DNA of 52,937 bases. Origin: Bremia lactucae. Lineage: Eukaryota > Oomycota > Peronosporomycetes > Peronosporales > Peronosporaceae. The translations under genes and the position numbers were made by a program. Under the pieces are notes generated by a model. It saw only the letters and a list, made by a program, of their open reading frames with translations. It did not search any database and had not been told where the DNA came from. Each line of letters opens with the position of its first letter. Position 1 is the stretch's first letter. The stretch spans positions 3,871,478-3,924,414 of the forward strand of contig NC_090612.1 of the NCBI RefSeq assembly GCF_004359215.1, in the 5' to 3' direction. Shown here one piece after another: positions 1 to 9,843 of the stretch.

Positions 1-235
1 CTAAGGCTTGCGCATTGATCTGTAAGAGATAGAAGCCTTTCTAAGGTATATCCTCTTGGGCACTAGTTGCCACTTGGTTCTACGATCCCCTGAATCCCTT
101 GAACTAGGATTCATTAAGCTTTAATAGCTTGTACGACTCCCTGAGTTGTTAAACCCATTAGTTCAATAGAACTTAGTCACTCTCTGAGTCTGAAAGTCTT
201 CCTCTGACCTCAGGAGCGAGGTAGCACCGCTCCAT
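1..235 (+). repeat. Ty3/gypsy LTR end plus leader fragment
   Basis: This stretch is a near-identical inverted copy of 1693-1920. By comparison with the better preserved element near 4550-5115, it holds the 3' part of an LTR (to about 152) followed by the untranslated leader (to about 235), in plus orientation. The leader does not continue into gag; it runs directly into the minus-strand RT remnant, so this is a rearrangement breakpoint. Orientation and the LTR/leader boundary come from alignment with the other copies by eye. Confidence 0.6.
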
Positions 236-1090
236 TTACCTTAGCAGGATTCGCTCTAAGGCCTCGCTTTCCAATGAAGCATTTTAAAAAAGGAATTCGG
301 TCTGCGCCAAAAATGCATTCAGATGCATTGACATATAATTTGTTTGTGCGCATCCACTCGAGCACTGCTCGCAAATGGTTTAAATGGTTTTTCATATCCG
401 ACCGACCCTGCTCCGCACGACTAAGCTCGCATGAGCAATTGGAAGTAACCATCGACTAAGTCCAATGCACTGTACATTGTATATCCCACAATATTATTCT
501 GAAGAACATTATTTCTAGGAATGGGGGTTTGTACTGGTATAGTGACAGCATTAAGCTTATTATAAGCATGTACAATGCGCCATTTACCAGTTGGCTTTTT
601 GACACAAAATGTCGGTGTCGAATGAGGAGATTGCTCTCTCGTACCATTCCAGCCTCGTGCTTAGCACTGAAGAAATTGTCAATGACGTCACACTGCTCCT
701 TTGGTAAAAACCCATTGTCTTGTGACACAGTATTTGGTTCCCGGAACCAAGTCAATTTCATGACGAACAGCTCTATCCGGAGGTAAAACAGATGGCGGGT
801 TATTACATACCACATCTTGGAATTCCTTAATCAAGAAATAAAAGGGATCCGTAGGATCTTTAAGGATCGATGACCCATTTCGCGCACTAAGTGCAGCTTT
901 TGTGTCATCCAGGACAGCTTCGTCTAGAAGTGACGATGAATTTAACTCAATTTATAGGCCGAATTACCACCATTCACCAGCTTTCAAGGCTCGACCGCAC
1001 TCATCAATAGACATTCGTCTAGCTCTAAAAGAGCATATAACGAAAAGATTGCCGCAAGGCTAACTTCCCCCATAATATTACCGGTTACGC
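210..1090 (-). pseudogene. Ty3/gypsy reverse transcriptase remnant, catalytic core deleted
   Basis: Read on the minus strand from about 1090, broken frames give the pol linker (DEAVLDDTKAALSAR), then PPSVLPPDR, then the RT fingers (KEQCDVIDNFF.AKHEAGMVRES) and the palm entry (YTMYSALDLVDGYFQLLMR). The sequence then jumps to SRAEQGRSD, HLRAVLEWMRTNKLYV and FIGKRGLRANPAKV, the region after the active site. The segment that should hold the YFDD motif is missing, and there are several frameshifts. It cannot encode an active enzyme. The family match to oomycete gypsy pol is clear; the element name is not known to me. Confidence 0.8.
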
Positions 1091-1093
1091 CTT

Positions 1094-1627
1094 TTACAAG
1101 CGTATGACTTGCTCACCCATATCACTTTGTGAGGGTATACACGCTTCGTGTCCATCCTGTCTTGGAGTGGAGACAATACGCCTCTTAGAGGCTGGGACAT
1201 TCACGTCCCCGGGTTTTCCAGCCTGTAATGGCTCTATACAAGACATGGTGTCTAATTTGACATCCGACAAGGAGTTAGGCAACTCAACTTCCTTATACAG
1301 CGAACATTTACGTGTCGCTTCACGCGCATTAGGAGGGTTTGACCCAAAATACCCTGGCGAACCGCCAATAGTGTCACTATTGACACTCAGTATGGTGCCA
1401 CCTCGGCCGACCACACTCGGTGGACTTAGACGTGCCACTCCACGTATCCCAGGGATATTACACCCTTGAGGTCTTGGCGAACCGTCAACAGTGTCACTAC
1501 TGACACTCAGTATGATGCCACCTCGGTCGACCATACTCGGTGGACTTAGACGCTCAAGCTCGAATAAGGTTTTGAGCATGTCATAAGCGGCGCGTTGCGC
1601 TTCTGACAATTCTGTAACCTCTTCCAT
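1094..1627 (-). pseudogene. gag N-terminus fused to repeat units and pol linker
   Basis: A 177-codon open frame starts at a true ATG (1627) with MEEVTELSEAQRAAYDMLKTLF. This is the same N-terminus as the gag at 4546 (MEGIPELSEAQRAAYDKLKTLF). After about 25 residues gag sequence stops and the frame runs through one and a half copies of a 120-bp repeat, seen as two RLSPPS blocks, and then Lys/Glu-rich sequence of unknown origin. The gag body is therefore deleted and replaced. It probably encodes nothing useful; the open frame reflects the lack of stops in the repeat. Confidence 0.6.
1351..1552. repeat. 120-bp direct repeat, units 1 and 2
   Basis: Unit 1 (1351-1470) and a shortened unit 2 (1471-1552) are adjacent direct repeats that start ctggcgaaccg / cttggcgaaccg and run through cacctcgg to ggacttagacg. 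Each contains the palindrome AGTGTCA-n4-TGACACT, which can form a small hairpin. A third unit lies about 1.1 kb away at 2631-2748. Confidence 0.75.
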
Positions 1628-1770
1628 TTTCGTGGGAAATTAGTCTTGTAAAGACTCAGGCGTGATTGAATACGAGTGCTACCAGGTGTAGCGGAGCTAC
1701 TTCGCTCCTTAAGTCAAAGGAAGACTTTCAGACTCAAAGGGTCTCTTACTTCTATTGAACTAATGGGTTT

Positions 1771-2172
1771 TACAACTCAGGGAGTCGTACAAGCTATTAA
1801 AGCTTAATGAATCCTAGTTCAAGGGATTCAGGGGATCGTAGAACCAAGTGGCAACTAGTGCCTCAGAGGATATACCTTACAAAGGCTTTTAACTCTTACA
1901 GATCAATGCGCAAGCCTTAGAAAGGCACTTAACGTTTTAAGATCAAAAGGGGAACTGCACTTTATTTATTTTTTTAAATCTAAAAACCTTACCCTTGCTA
2001 CTTAAAAATAGACTTTGGCCGCCAGATTTATATCTGGCGGCGACCACATTTGTTTCCTATGCTAAATGGGATTTAAATAACTAACTATTTTAAAATTATA
2101 TAAAAGGGTATTTTACCCATGAAGTAAATGTACCACAACAACGGTTCTCCAACCGATGTGTGCCCCATTACA
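1771..2172 (-). repeat. Ty3/gypsy LTR (copy 1)
   Basis: About 400 bp lies next to the leader (1628-1770) of the gag start at 1627. The inner edge follows aatgggttt, exactly as in the LTR at 4690. The outer edge ends ccccattaca, the same terminal bases as that LTR. The inner edge reads TACAAC where TGTAAC is expected, so the terminus has decayed. It contains a perfect palindrome of about 24 bases at about 2019-2042 (gccgccaga...tctggcggc). Part of it is repeated inverted at 1-152. Confidence 0.55.
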
Positions 2173-2630
2173 CTCAGGGTAGCAAGTTATTGACTTGAAT
2201 CTGTTTACGTTCCATTTTATTCTCTTCATATTCAATTATCTCGCCTGGTGGAGATCCCGATTATACCGGGCGACAACAAGATCGTACCAAAGCAAGGTCT
2301 TGGACCAGAATAATGTGGAAAATGACCACCAATAGCCATCGCCAAAAGCATTTGCTGAAGTAAATTCATGGCCTGCTGGAGCTTTTCCAACCGTCTGATT
2401 ACCTCACACACAAAATATTACTCCTGGGAATTTAAGTCGACGTGGTTGCTGTAACCGCCAGCATCTGCTTAAGGGCGACAATTTCAACTGGAATTTGTTC
2501 CTTTGTGCAAGTCCACAGAAGCATAAGATCTGAGACTCTTTGAAAGAGATGTCACCTTGAACCGAACTTTTAAAAAAATAACGTGATGAAAGCATGAATT
2601 CTACGTATCTTAGGATGTTGCACCCTTGAG

Positions 2631-2748
2631 GTCCTGGCGAACCGCCAATAGTGTCACTACTGACACTCAGTATGGTGCCACCTCGGCCGACCACACTCGG
2701 TGAACTTAGACGTGCCACTCCACGTATCTCAGGGATAGTACACCCTTT
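2631..2748. repeat. 120-bp direct repeat, unit 3
   Basis: This is a third copy of the unit seen at 1351-1552, about 95% alike by eye, including the AGTGTCA-n4-TGACACT palindrome and the trailing cacgtatctcaggg. It is embedded in otherwise unrecognised AT-rich sequence (2173-2960), in which I see no gene. Confidence 0.7.
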
Positions 2749-2959
2749 ATGACTCGGCCTTAGGCCAACAATGTTTGCAGCATTCAGTAAATCGTTATTA
2801 CAACGAGTGTCACTCGACGGAGTACGTGCGCTCCACTTGCTTCTTCTGAGTCGGGCTCAAAATTAATGTTTTAGACATTGGATCTTTTAACCCAGACATT
2901 CCAATGTCTAACACTGACAGACTAATTCAATGATCCGCGCCATTAGCGCTTTTGTTGCC

Positions 2960-3430
2960 TAGCAAAGGTGGGTTCATGACTCTCCAAAACTTTGCTAGGA
3001 ACATTGCGCGTGGCGCGCCTAATGATCTTAGACCTCCAATCGATACATGGTTCATGGCGTTGAAGCCAGGCCATACCAAGGATGAGATCATATATCGAAT
3101 TCAAATCAAGGACGAATCAGCGTTCCATACTGTCAAAGTCTAGAACTTTATACCTAAGTTCAATGGAACTTTAGGAACAGTGAAACGAGTCCCAGCCGCT
3201 AAGCAAATAGTGATTGTATCACTTTCATGCGCTTTGAGCAACTCAACGTATTGTTGACACCTATCAAAGGAAAGACGTCGAGCATAATTGCAAGACGCTC
3301 CTGAGTCAATTAAATTTGACAATAGCTTATCAAAGCCCTTCACAGTCGCTTGAGCGACTAACAAGCCAGGCTTGTACTCACGCCCGTGCCATTGCGCACC
3401 GAGTTAATTGGGGCTATGTCCTGTTTACTC
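2960..3430 (-). pseudogene. Ty3/gypsy aspartic protease fragment
   Basis: The minus strand from about 3430 reads SVRNGTGVSTSLAC, then LVAQATVKGFDKLLSNLIDSG (IDSGAS is the retropepsin active-site motif), then NYARR and TITICLAAGTRFTVPKV. It continues out of frame through DLILGMAW and ERHEP-like sequence to about 2960. This is the pro region between gag and RT. It lies downstream of the gag at 4546 on the same strand, but an inverted piece separates them. Frameshifts after position 3140 make it non-functional. Confidence 0.7.
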
Positions 3431-3444
3431 TCACCTCCTAGAGG

Positions 3445-3688
3445 TTCAACAGAGCCTAGGTCTTCCCCAGTAGAACGCCCCGATCCTGCTACTTTTGAAG
3501 AGGCAGTTGCCATAGCGCTACGCGCTGAGTTCAACGTTAAGTCTGCTCGCGTTAACACGCCTATTTACCGAACAAGCTCTTCAAGCACATGTGTACCGTC
3601 TAATAGACCGGAGCCCATGGATCTAAGCCTCGTTGACCAACGAGAAGAGGCGTTCAGCCGTCTAATAGACCGGAACCCATGGATCTAA
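3445..3688 (+). pseudogene. gag C-terminal fragment, inverted
   Basis: The plus strand encodes PATFEEAVAIALRAEFNVKSA and, after a Ser/Thr stretch, RPEPMDLSLVDQ. This is the part of gag that should follow the ARTELSQSHPP segment carried on the minus strand at about 3900. It is therefore a piece of the same gag in opposite orientation, flanked on both sides by minus-strand gag-pro sequence. I infer a local inversion within the element, with breakpoints near 3440 and 3720. Confidence 0.65.
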
Positions 3689-3721
3689 GCCTCGTTGAGA
3701 ACGAAAAGAGGCTTTTCAAGC
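3598..3721. repeat. 62-bp tandem duplication
   Basis: Two copies, 3598-3659 and 3660-3721, both begin gtctaatagaccgg and contain cccatggatctaagcctc. The second has small differences near its end. The pair sits at one edge of the inverted gag segment, which suggests repair of a break. Confidence 0.8.
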
Positions 3722-4546
3722 TGTGTAACAGCATAAGAACATCCGTAGATGTTATATGTGCGTAAGCACGAAACATTTACGTCCGGCCTGTCCCCTGCGA
3801 GATACGCGTAAAGCTCGAAAGAGCACCCATTCCGACCTATATTAGAAATCTGGTACGGTGCGGGAATACGTCGATACCCAGGGGGATGAGACTGAGATAA
3901 TTCCGTCCGGGCAACGCCCTCAATGAGATCCCCCATATAAGAGATTGTTACAACAATTGCTTGTTGCACCTGGTCTTGATGCATAGATGCAATGAGAGTT
4001 CTCAACTCCTGGATAAAGTCCTCTAGAATCCGTTTACCATATCGAGTCGCTAGGAGCCGTGCTGGTCCAAACATACTGGTCATTTGCTCTTTCAGCGAAT
4101 CCCATGAAGGAAAAGCGTCGTTTACGGACGTGCTGCACGATAGTGCCCACTCCATCGCTCTACCTCCGAGTTTGGAAATGGTCATAGCCACCTTTTGCAG
4201 TTCTGTTAAGAACAAGGCGGAATTAATGGACATCTCCATCTGCTTAATCCAAAACAAAAGAGATTTTCTCCCTCTTTCCCTCAAATGTCTTCGCATTGAC
4301 AGCTAGAGGGCGAGCCTTCGGCTCTGAATCAGGTACAGAGATGTACCGGGTTGGCAAAGATGCCGCTAAGTGATCTTGTACCTGGCCGATCAGGGAGGCT
4401 TCATATCGCATGAAGGCTTCAAGCCTTACATATATGACCTCTGGTTCCTGAGAGATAATGAACTCCACATGTTGAAGCCCAAATAACGTTTTGAGCTTGT
4501 CATAAGCTGCGCGTTGCGCCTCTGAAAGTTCCGGAATCCCTTCCAT
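3700..4546 (-). pseudogene. Ty3/gypsy gag, frameshifted
   Basis: Translation starts at ATG 4546 (MEGIPELSEAQRAAYD) and runs to about 4250, where the frame changes inside the sequence FEGK. The second frame carries the conserved gag body: FWIKQMEMSINSALF, KLGGRAMEWAL, FPSWDSLKEQMTSMFGP and FIQELRTLIASM. This matches the retrotransposon gag domain that forms the particle shell. After SQSHPP the sequence diverges, and the expected next segment is found inverted at 3445-3688. The LTR at 4690 lies 143 nt upstream and would supply the promoter. Confidence 0.75.
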
Positions 4547-4689
4547 TTCAGTGAGAAATTAGTAGTATAAAGACTCAGGCGTAGATTGACTACGAGTGTA
4601 CCAGGTGTAGCGGAGCTACCTCGCTCTTGAAGTCAGAGGAAGACTTATAGACTTAGAGAGTCTCTTAGTATTATAGACCTAATGGGTTT

Positions 4690-5115
4690 TGTAACGAGGC
4701 ACTGCCGTCTTGTACTGCTTCAGTACAAGTCCACTTCGCACTGCTTCAGTGAGTGGTGCCTCACGTCACATCACGTACACTAGTACGTGAAGGGGAAGAC
4801 TCTCTTAAAACACTTGCTTTGAAAAGGGTCAAAAGTAAACTGTATTTAACATAATTAAGTTTTTCTGTTTCTACCTATTTAATACTAACTTAATTATAAA
4901 CTTATACAAACATGTAATAAAGTCTTATCGGTCTCTCTCTTTGCGCGCGTCCGGTGCTGACAGAACCGCGAAGCAAATAGATAAAATAGCCTTTATCTAC
5001 CAATGGGTAAGATTTCTAAATACTACCACGTAAAGTGATATTCTCTACATTTTACATAATATATTAATTAACAACCTTTAAAAGGTAATTTCTTGTAACT
5101 TTACACCCCATTACA
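4690..5115 (-). repeat. Ty3/gypsy LTR (copy 2), near complete
   Basis: This 426-bp block has matching inverted ends: TGTAACGAGGC at one side and a terminus ending CCCCATTACA at the other. A shortened relative with the ends TGTAACGGGG and CCCCGTTGCA is at 48547-48701. The minus-strand leader and gag follow it, so it acts as a 5' LTR for that copy. A chromodomain and an opposite-strand ORF lie on its other side, so it may also be the 3' LTR of a neighbouring element. I see no clear target-site duplication. Confidence 0.75.
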
Positions 5116-5232
5116 TCACACCTCCCTTAAACGACAATTACTCTGAATGTCACTGAATGGAGTGGTCACTATAAGACCAATTAATTGAAAACGATGTTAT
5201 TTGGTCAGAACCATTATTTTTAATTTTATCGC

Positions 5233-6521
5233 ATGGTTCACAAGTCCATGCGGTATGCGAATAGTGCGACGCCTTCGGCTGCGGTACATGCAGCCGCGGG
5301 CGACGCATTATTGTCTCTTGCGGCAGACGTTCCATCTGCCGTAGTATCATCTCCTTTCTCAACACTAGATGTTGTGAGTGCACGTGGTGAGTCTCCACGT
5401 GAATGCGACCCCTCTTTGGAGGTCGACTATGAATGCGAGTCGGACGAAATGGCCGACTCGGGGAGAGCAGAACAGTCGCCTGATCATCGTCAGGCGGCTG
5501 ACTATGAGCCTTCGAATGAGGGGGCTCAAAATCGGATAGACGTGCTTATAGCATTCGCTATAGCATGTTTGGTTCCGACGATGAGGATGATTCCTTATCG
5601 CCAGCACCGTCTCTCGTCTCGTCACCCGCACCATTTTCTGTGCGTGGTGTTGAGGATGGCGTAAGTCATCGTACTTAAAGTTCTTGTGGTACCCTTGCTT
5701 CAGTGTGTACCACTCAGAGGATCGTAGAGACTAAAATGTTTCGTCTTGCCCCTGGGAAGAAGCCGTGGCTTTTGCCCGAAAAGATAATCAATAGCTTGTC
5801 TGGAGAGACTACGTGTCACAACAAATATCCTTATTCATTGCGACAAAACTACATGGCCTTGATCCCAGCGCGAAGAACTTTCGCGCTGAGGAAGATTTTT
5901 ATCTCGATGCTCTTCTTAAGCATCGATGTTTTGTGGCACAATAAGCGAGATAAATTCTCGCTGATGCAAGCCTGGAGCGCGTTCATTCGCAATATCAAAT
6001 ACATAGCCTGGCTTCAAAGACTTAACGCGATTCGCGTTAAGTTTGAGAAACATACTCCAACCGGTGCAAGGGAAAAATTGCAACGGTTGTCACGTGAGGC
6101 AGGACTTCCATGCCTCACGTGGGGTGATCCCTGTCCGTGTTGTGTTAGCAACACGAAGCGAGCAAAAGGGGATGTCTATTTCCTTTCTTCACCCTGGGGA
6201 AGGGCTCACATCTCTATCGAGATGCGCGATGCGATTGACGTTTTGCAATCGATTTACAAGGGCCAGGGGCGCGTGTTTTTCGATGGACCTTCTGATCGAT
6301 CGGATGGGTCTCGTCATACTGACAGACGAGGCTCTCAATGTCAACAATCAGCTGGAAACGAGGCTCCCAGCTGTCATGTGAAGGTGGGCAACCGCGCCAG
6401 CGAACAGGGTAACTCGTTCGCTGCCCTTTCACATCACGGTGGTTTTGAATACGTTCCACATGAAAACGTTGACCACCGTGGAAATCCTACAAAATGGTTG
6501 TGGCCGAGGAGGGAAAATTAG
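5233..6521 (+). pseudogene. Element-associated ORF opposite to pol, frameshifted
   Basis: Two long plus-strand frames join near 5610-5700: an acidic Ala/Ser-rich start (ATG 5233, MVHKSMRYANSATPSAAVHA), then MFRLAPGKKPWLLPEKI, AWSAFIRNIKYIAWLQRLNA, AREKLQRLSREAGLP and GDVYFLSSPWGRA. I do not recognise a domain. It lies between the chromodomain and an LTR and runs against the element's strand, so it may be the antisense ORF some gypsy elements carry between pol and the 3' LTR. Its last 250 bp overlap the chromodomain on the other strand and probably are not real protein. Confidence 0.45.
6214..6459 (-). pseudogene. Gypsy integrase C-terminal chromodomain
   Basis: The minus strand reads VERIQNHRDVKGQRTSYPV followed by RWRGCPPSHDSWEPR, LIVDIESLVCQYDETHP and a basic tail. 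This is a chromodomain as found at the end of chromovirus integrases, where it directs integration to marked chromatin. The W-G-CPP-SHDSWEP core is intact, although a common Tyr is replaced by Cys. No complete integrase is readable upstream (6522-7000); only scattered stops are seen there, so this is a leftover of a mostly lost pol. Confidence 0.75.
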
Positions 6522-7444
6522 ATCCGACCCATGTGTCGAATCTAGAGTCGAAATTTTACAAACTCGATCACTCCCCCCATGATTTGACAAGAGACTTGAT
6601 CACGAGCGCGGTAAGCGAAGGAACTCGACACCAAATCTACCTGATACCGCCTTGAACTCAGAGATTTCTATCCTCAAGCTTTCGGGTCAACGCAAATGCG
6701 TCGGCCCGCTAGCAGCATGAAAATACTGCTGTCTCAACAGCTCCAACTGTGAGCACCCTGTTCTTTCAACACCTCTGCGTGTTGTTAGACTTGCTGGTGA
6801 AGCAAGGCCACTTTTTCTTGGACCCGTCAAATTCATGTTGTAGCAACTCGGCTGTGGCCGCATGTTCTTCATCTGTGTTCAGAGTGAACAGCATGACGTC
6901 CTCTAATATTTAGTAACTGGGCACCCCGTTACAAGCAGTGCGAAACCAAGCTTGAAGCTTTCAACGAAACAGTCGAAGAGAGCTGTAGGGTGCGTTTTGC
7001 TCTTTAGCTGTACACACAACCATAAATTTTGCTGCTGAACGTGCTGATCACATAGCTGTGATGATGGATACTGCTCATTTTGGCGCGATTTTTTTTTTAA
7101 ATGTAAAAGGTATTAGTTGTACAAGGCCCAGAAAATGCGGGAAATTCGCCATCCTCTCGTTACCTTTCAAAGCAAAATTCTTCTTACATTTGTCATGCGG
7201 GTACACCGGCCAATTTTCCAAGACTAATATGGATCCTCGTAGAGCCAGTTGGTTTTACTTATTATGATTATTATATAAGGTGAGAAGGACTTTCCTTCTC
7301 ACCTTAAATTTATAAAAAAGGAGTGATTCTATTCAATCAAGGTAAAACATTTCTGTCAATATCTTGGTGGCAATCTATCAGTCACTACATCTTACATCCC
7401 GAAATATTTGCGTACATTTAATATGAGAAACTCTAGTTAGCTAA
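6522..7444. other. No gene recognised
   Basis: The first part (to about 6950) is probably decayed gypsy sequence upstream of the chromodomain. The rest is AT-rich with no convincing coding frame, RNA gene or repeat that I can see. Confidence 0.4.
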
Positions 7445-8633
7445 AGCATATCACTTTCACATGATGTCCGTGCTTCACAACCGCAAATTGTCTTTGCGCG
7501 GCTTTTGCGACTCAAGGTTAGACATTCATCGCCACGGTCATCCCATTGTCGCCTTGCATCGCTTAAGACACCTGCAAAAATTAACCATGCGCGTAGCTTC
7601 TCGACGTCTTCGGCGGTCGACGACAAAAGGAAGGCTTCGCTACAGCATGATACAACAAATAGGGCGCTCGGGTTTAAACACTCACCCGATTCAGCACATG
7701 GAATTTTAAAATAATTTCATTTTAGTCACCTTTGGCCTAGCGGCAGCTCCAAGGAAGCCAAGGATATCAAGCTTAAGGTGTTCATATCTGCCGGCCTTGT
7801 CGTGGCCTCCAAGGCACTGACTATCCAGGTGCCCTTTATTTTTAAGGAGCTTATGGACGCTATGGGTGAGACTGCTACGGCGTTAACAGGCTCATTCGAA
7901 GTTGCTGCACCGCTGGCAGTGGTGATCGGGTATGGCTTAGCAAGGTTCAGCGCCAGCGCATCGTCGGAATTGGCCAACGCTGTATTTGCAACTGGGATCT
8001 TAAATTTAAATTTCACCTTGACCAGCAAAAACTGGTGCGCTTTCTCGCATTATTGACCGTAGCTCGCGTTCGATTGACTTTGTGTTGCGTGCACTGGCGT
8101 TTCGTGTGGTACCGACGGTGCTTGAAATAGGACTAGTGAGCACGATCATGACCACACAAGCTTTGGCCTTCCATACGCACGTGTAACACTCGGAACTTTA
8201 ACTACATACACAGTATCAAAGTGCTAAGTTACGCAATGGCGTGACGAAATTCGTCGAGAGATGAATCGTGTTGAGAATGAAGGAGGAGCGAAGGTTATTG
8301 ACTCATTAATAAATTATGAAACAGTCACGTATTTTAGCAATAAGGAACATGAAGCAGCGCGTTACGACAAATTGCTACAAGGATATCAAAAAGCGGCACT
8401 TAAAATATACAAACGTCTTTAGCCATGCTCAATGCTGGGCAGAATGGTACTTGTAGTGTTGGTCTCACGGCGATCACGTATATGGCGTGCGAAGGAATTG
8501 CTGCCGGCTCACTTACCGTTGGCGACCTCGTGTTAGTTAAAGGCATGTTATTTCAGCTGAAGGCAAGTACGCCGAAATGTTGGCTCGCCAGAATCACCAT
8601 GTGCTTGATAAAAAGTCAATGAGATTGCGATGA
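7445..8633 (+). pseudogene. ATM1/ABCB7-like mitochondrial ABC transporter pseudogene
   Basis: Frames joined in order give a mitochondrial-type presequence (ARSFSTSS), HLWPSGSSKEAKDIKLKVF, then the first membrane helices (LTIQVPFIFKELMDAM, NAVFAT), RSSRSIDFVLRALAFRVVPT, WRDEIRREMNRVENEGGAKV, SLINYETVTYFSN and [20 protein letters not shown]. This is the membrane domain of the half-transporter that exports iron-sulfur-related compounds from mitochondria. Right after FQL the sequence jumps to [19 protein letters not shown], the usual C-terminal tail, so the whole nucleotide-binding domain (Walker A, signature, Walker B) is deleted. A TAA at 7712-7714, no in-frame ATG and at least two frameshifts confirm that it is dead. 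A functional copy should exist elsewhere. Confidence 0.8.
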
Positions 8634-8794
8634 TTACAAAAGTAGAAAGGGAAGTAAGTATCAAGCCGTCGTTTGGTATATATTCATGTCAGCGTAAGTT
8701 GCAAAAAGCTCTTTTCAAAGCCATAGTACAAGCTAAAAGCTCTTTCCTAAGACATAGTACAATCGAAAAAAACCTCTTTTTTAATTTTAATGTA

Positions 8795-9843
8795 TCAAAG
8801 GAATCTTGCTGTGTTGTCATAGGCGTGACAAGAAACACTGACGAGCGGTTCAGCCTTTTGAAAGTCGCTTGTGCACCCTTTTCCTAAGCTAAACTCAGAT
8901 TGTACAACAGCGTGATCCGAGCTCGAGAATCCATCAAACAAGTCAACAAGAATCAGACTGTTGAGCAAGCACGTGTGATCGTCGGGGCGTAAGAAGATAT
9001 AATCGAACTTATAGTCCACCGTTATGTTCCCAAAGGAAGACCCAACCCAGGTCGGCCCTCCGACGCCAGCGGCAGCAAGAGTGTCGTACATTGGAACGGG
9101 CGTGCAGCTTCCATTAAGCGAATCTTGATTCGAAAGGTATTTAATGGCGGGGCTTTCAGGACCAGTATTTAGATCGCCAGTAAGAATGATAGTGTCTGCC
9201 ACATCACAATGCTCGCTTAACAGCTTCGCTACCAGACTGGAAGACTGATCGTGACCGCGGGATATGTCGAAATGCGTGTTTAGCATGCAAACAACTTGGT
9301 GCGTAGCTTTGTCTCGAAAACGAGCAATGACTGCGGCGCGCAAGTATTGGAGGTTCCATGAGTTCGATGGAATTACATTAGGTGTATCACTCTTTTTAAA
9401 TTACACAGTAGAGAATCGTCAATTAGCATAATTGATACAAGCGTAATAAAAGTAGTTTGACATCTATTTACCAATGCGAAGGTCGAAGATTCCAACAAAT
9501 CCCAGCGCTCGGTTTTGTAAAAGATGCTGTTGCGCTCATTGCCATCACAGTTTCCCGCACACTCACCCGTGCTCGTGAAACCAAGTTGATGAATAAAAAA
9601 ATCAATTTGATCAGGAGCGCCCTCTTGCGTTCCAATAAAATCCGGCTCGTACCTCTCCACGAGCTGCTCTGCTCGAAACTTGCGTAACGCCCAGCAACCA
9701 CTTGGACACGGGTCATTCGCCAGCGACGTGCGAAGGTTAAAACTCATGACTTTAAGCTGCGTTGAATCCCAGCATTTCACAACAGTGGCTTGGCCGAGAA
9801 TGGCAACTGCGATCGTTGCAGCAAATCTTATAGAGACTAGCAT
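8795..9843 (-). CDS. Secreted endonuclease/exonuclease/phosphatase-fold protein, one intron
   Basis: Exon 1 is 9843-9472 and exon 2 is 9391-8795. The 80-nt intron has gtaaat at its start, aaaaag at its end and gctaat as a possible branch site, and splicing in phase 0 restores one 322-residue frame. The start at ATG 9843 gives a compact signal peptide (SIRFAATIAVAILGQATVVKC); an upstream in-frame ATG at 9891 is possible. EEP-fold motifs are complete: MSFNLR, GTQEG (metal-binding Glu), NTHFD, LTGDLNTGP, FDYIF and SSDHAVV (catalytic Asp-His). Many paired cysteines fit an extracellular protein. Such enzymes cut phosphodiester or phosphate-ester bonds; the substrate cannot be told. No neighbour shares its strand or pathway. 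Confidence 0.85.

Noticed and set aside
1351..2748. CRISPR-like array
   Set aside because: There are only three 120-bp units with no regular spacers, in a eukaryotic retroelement context.
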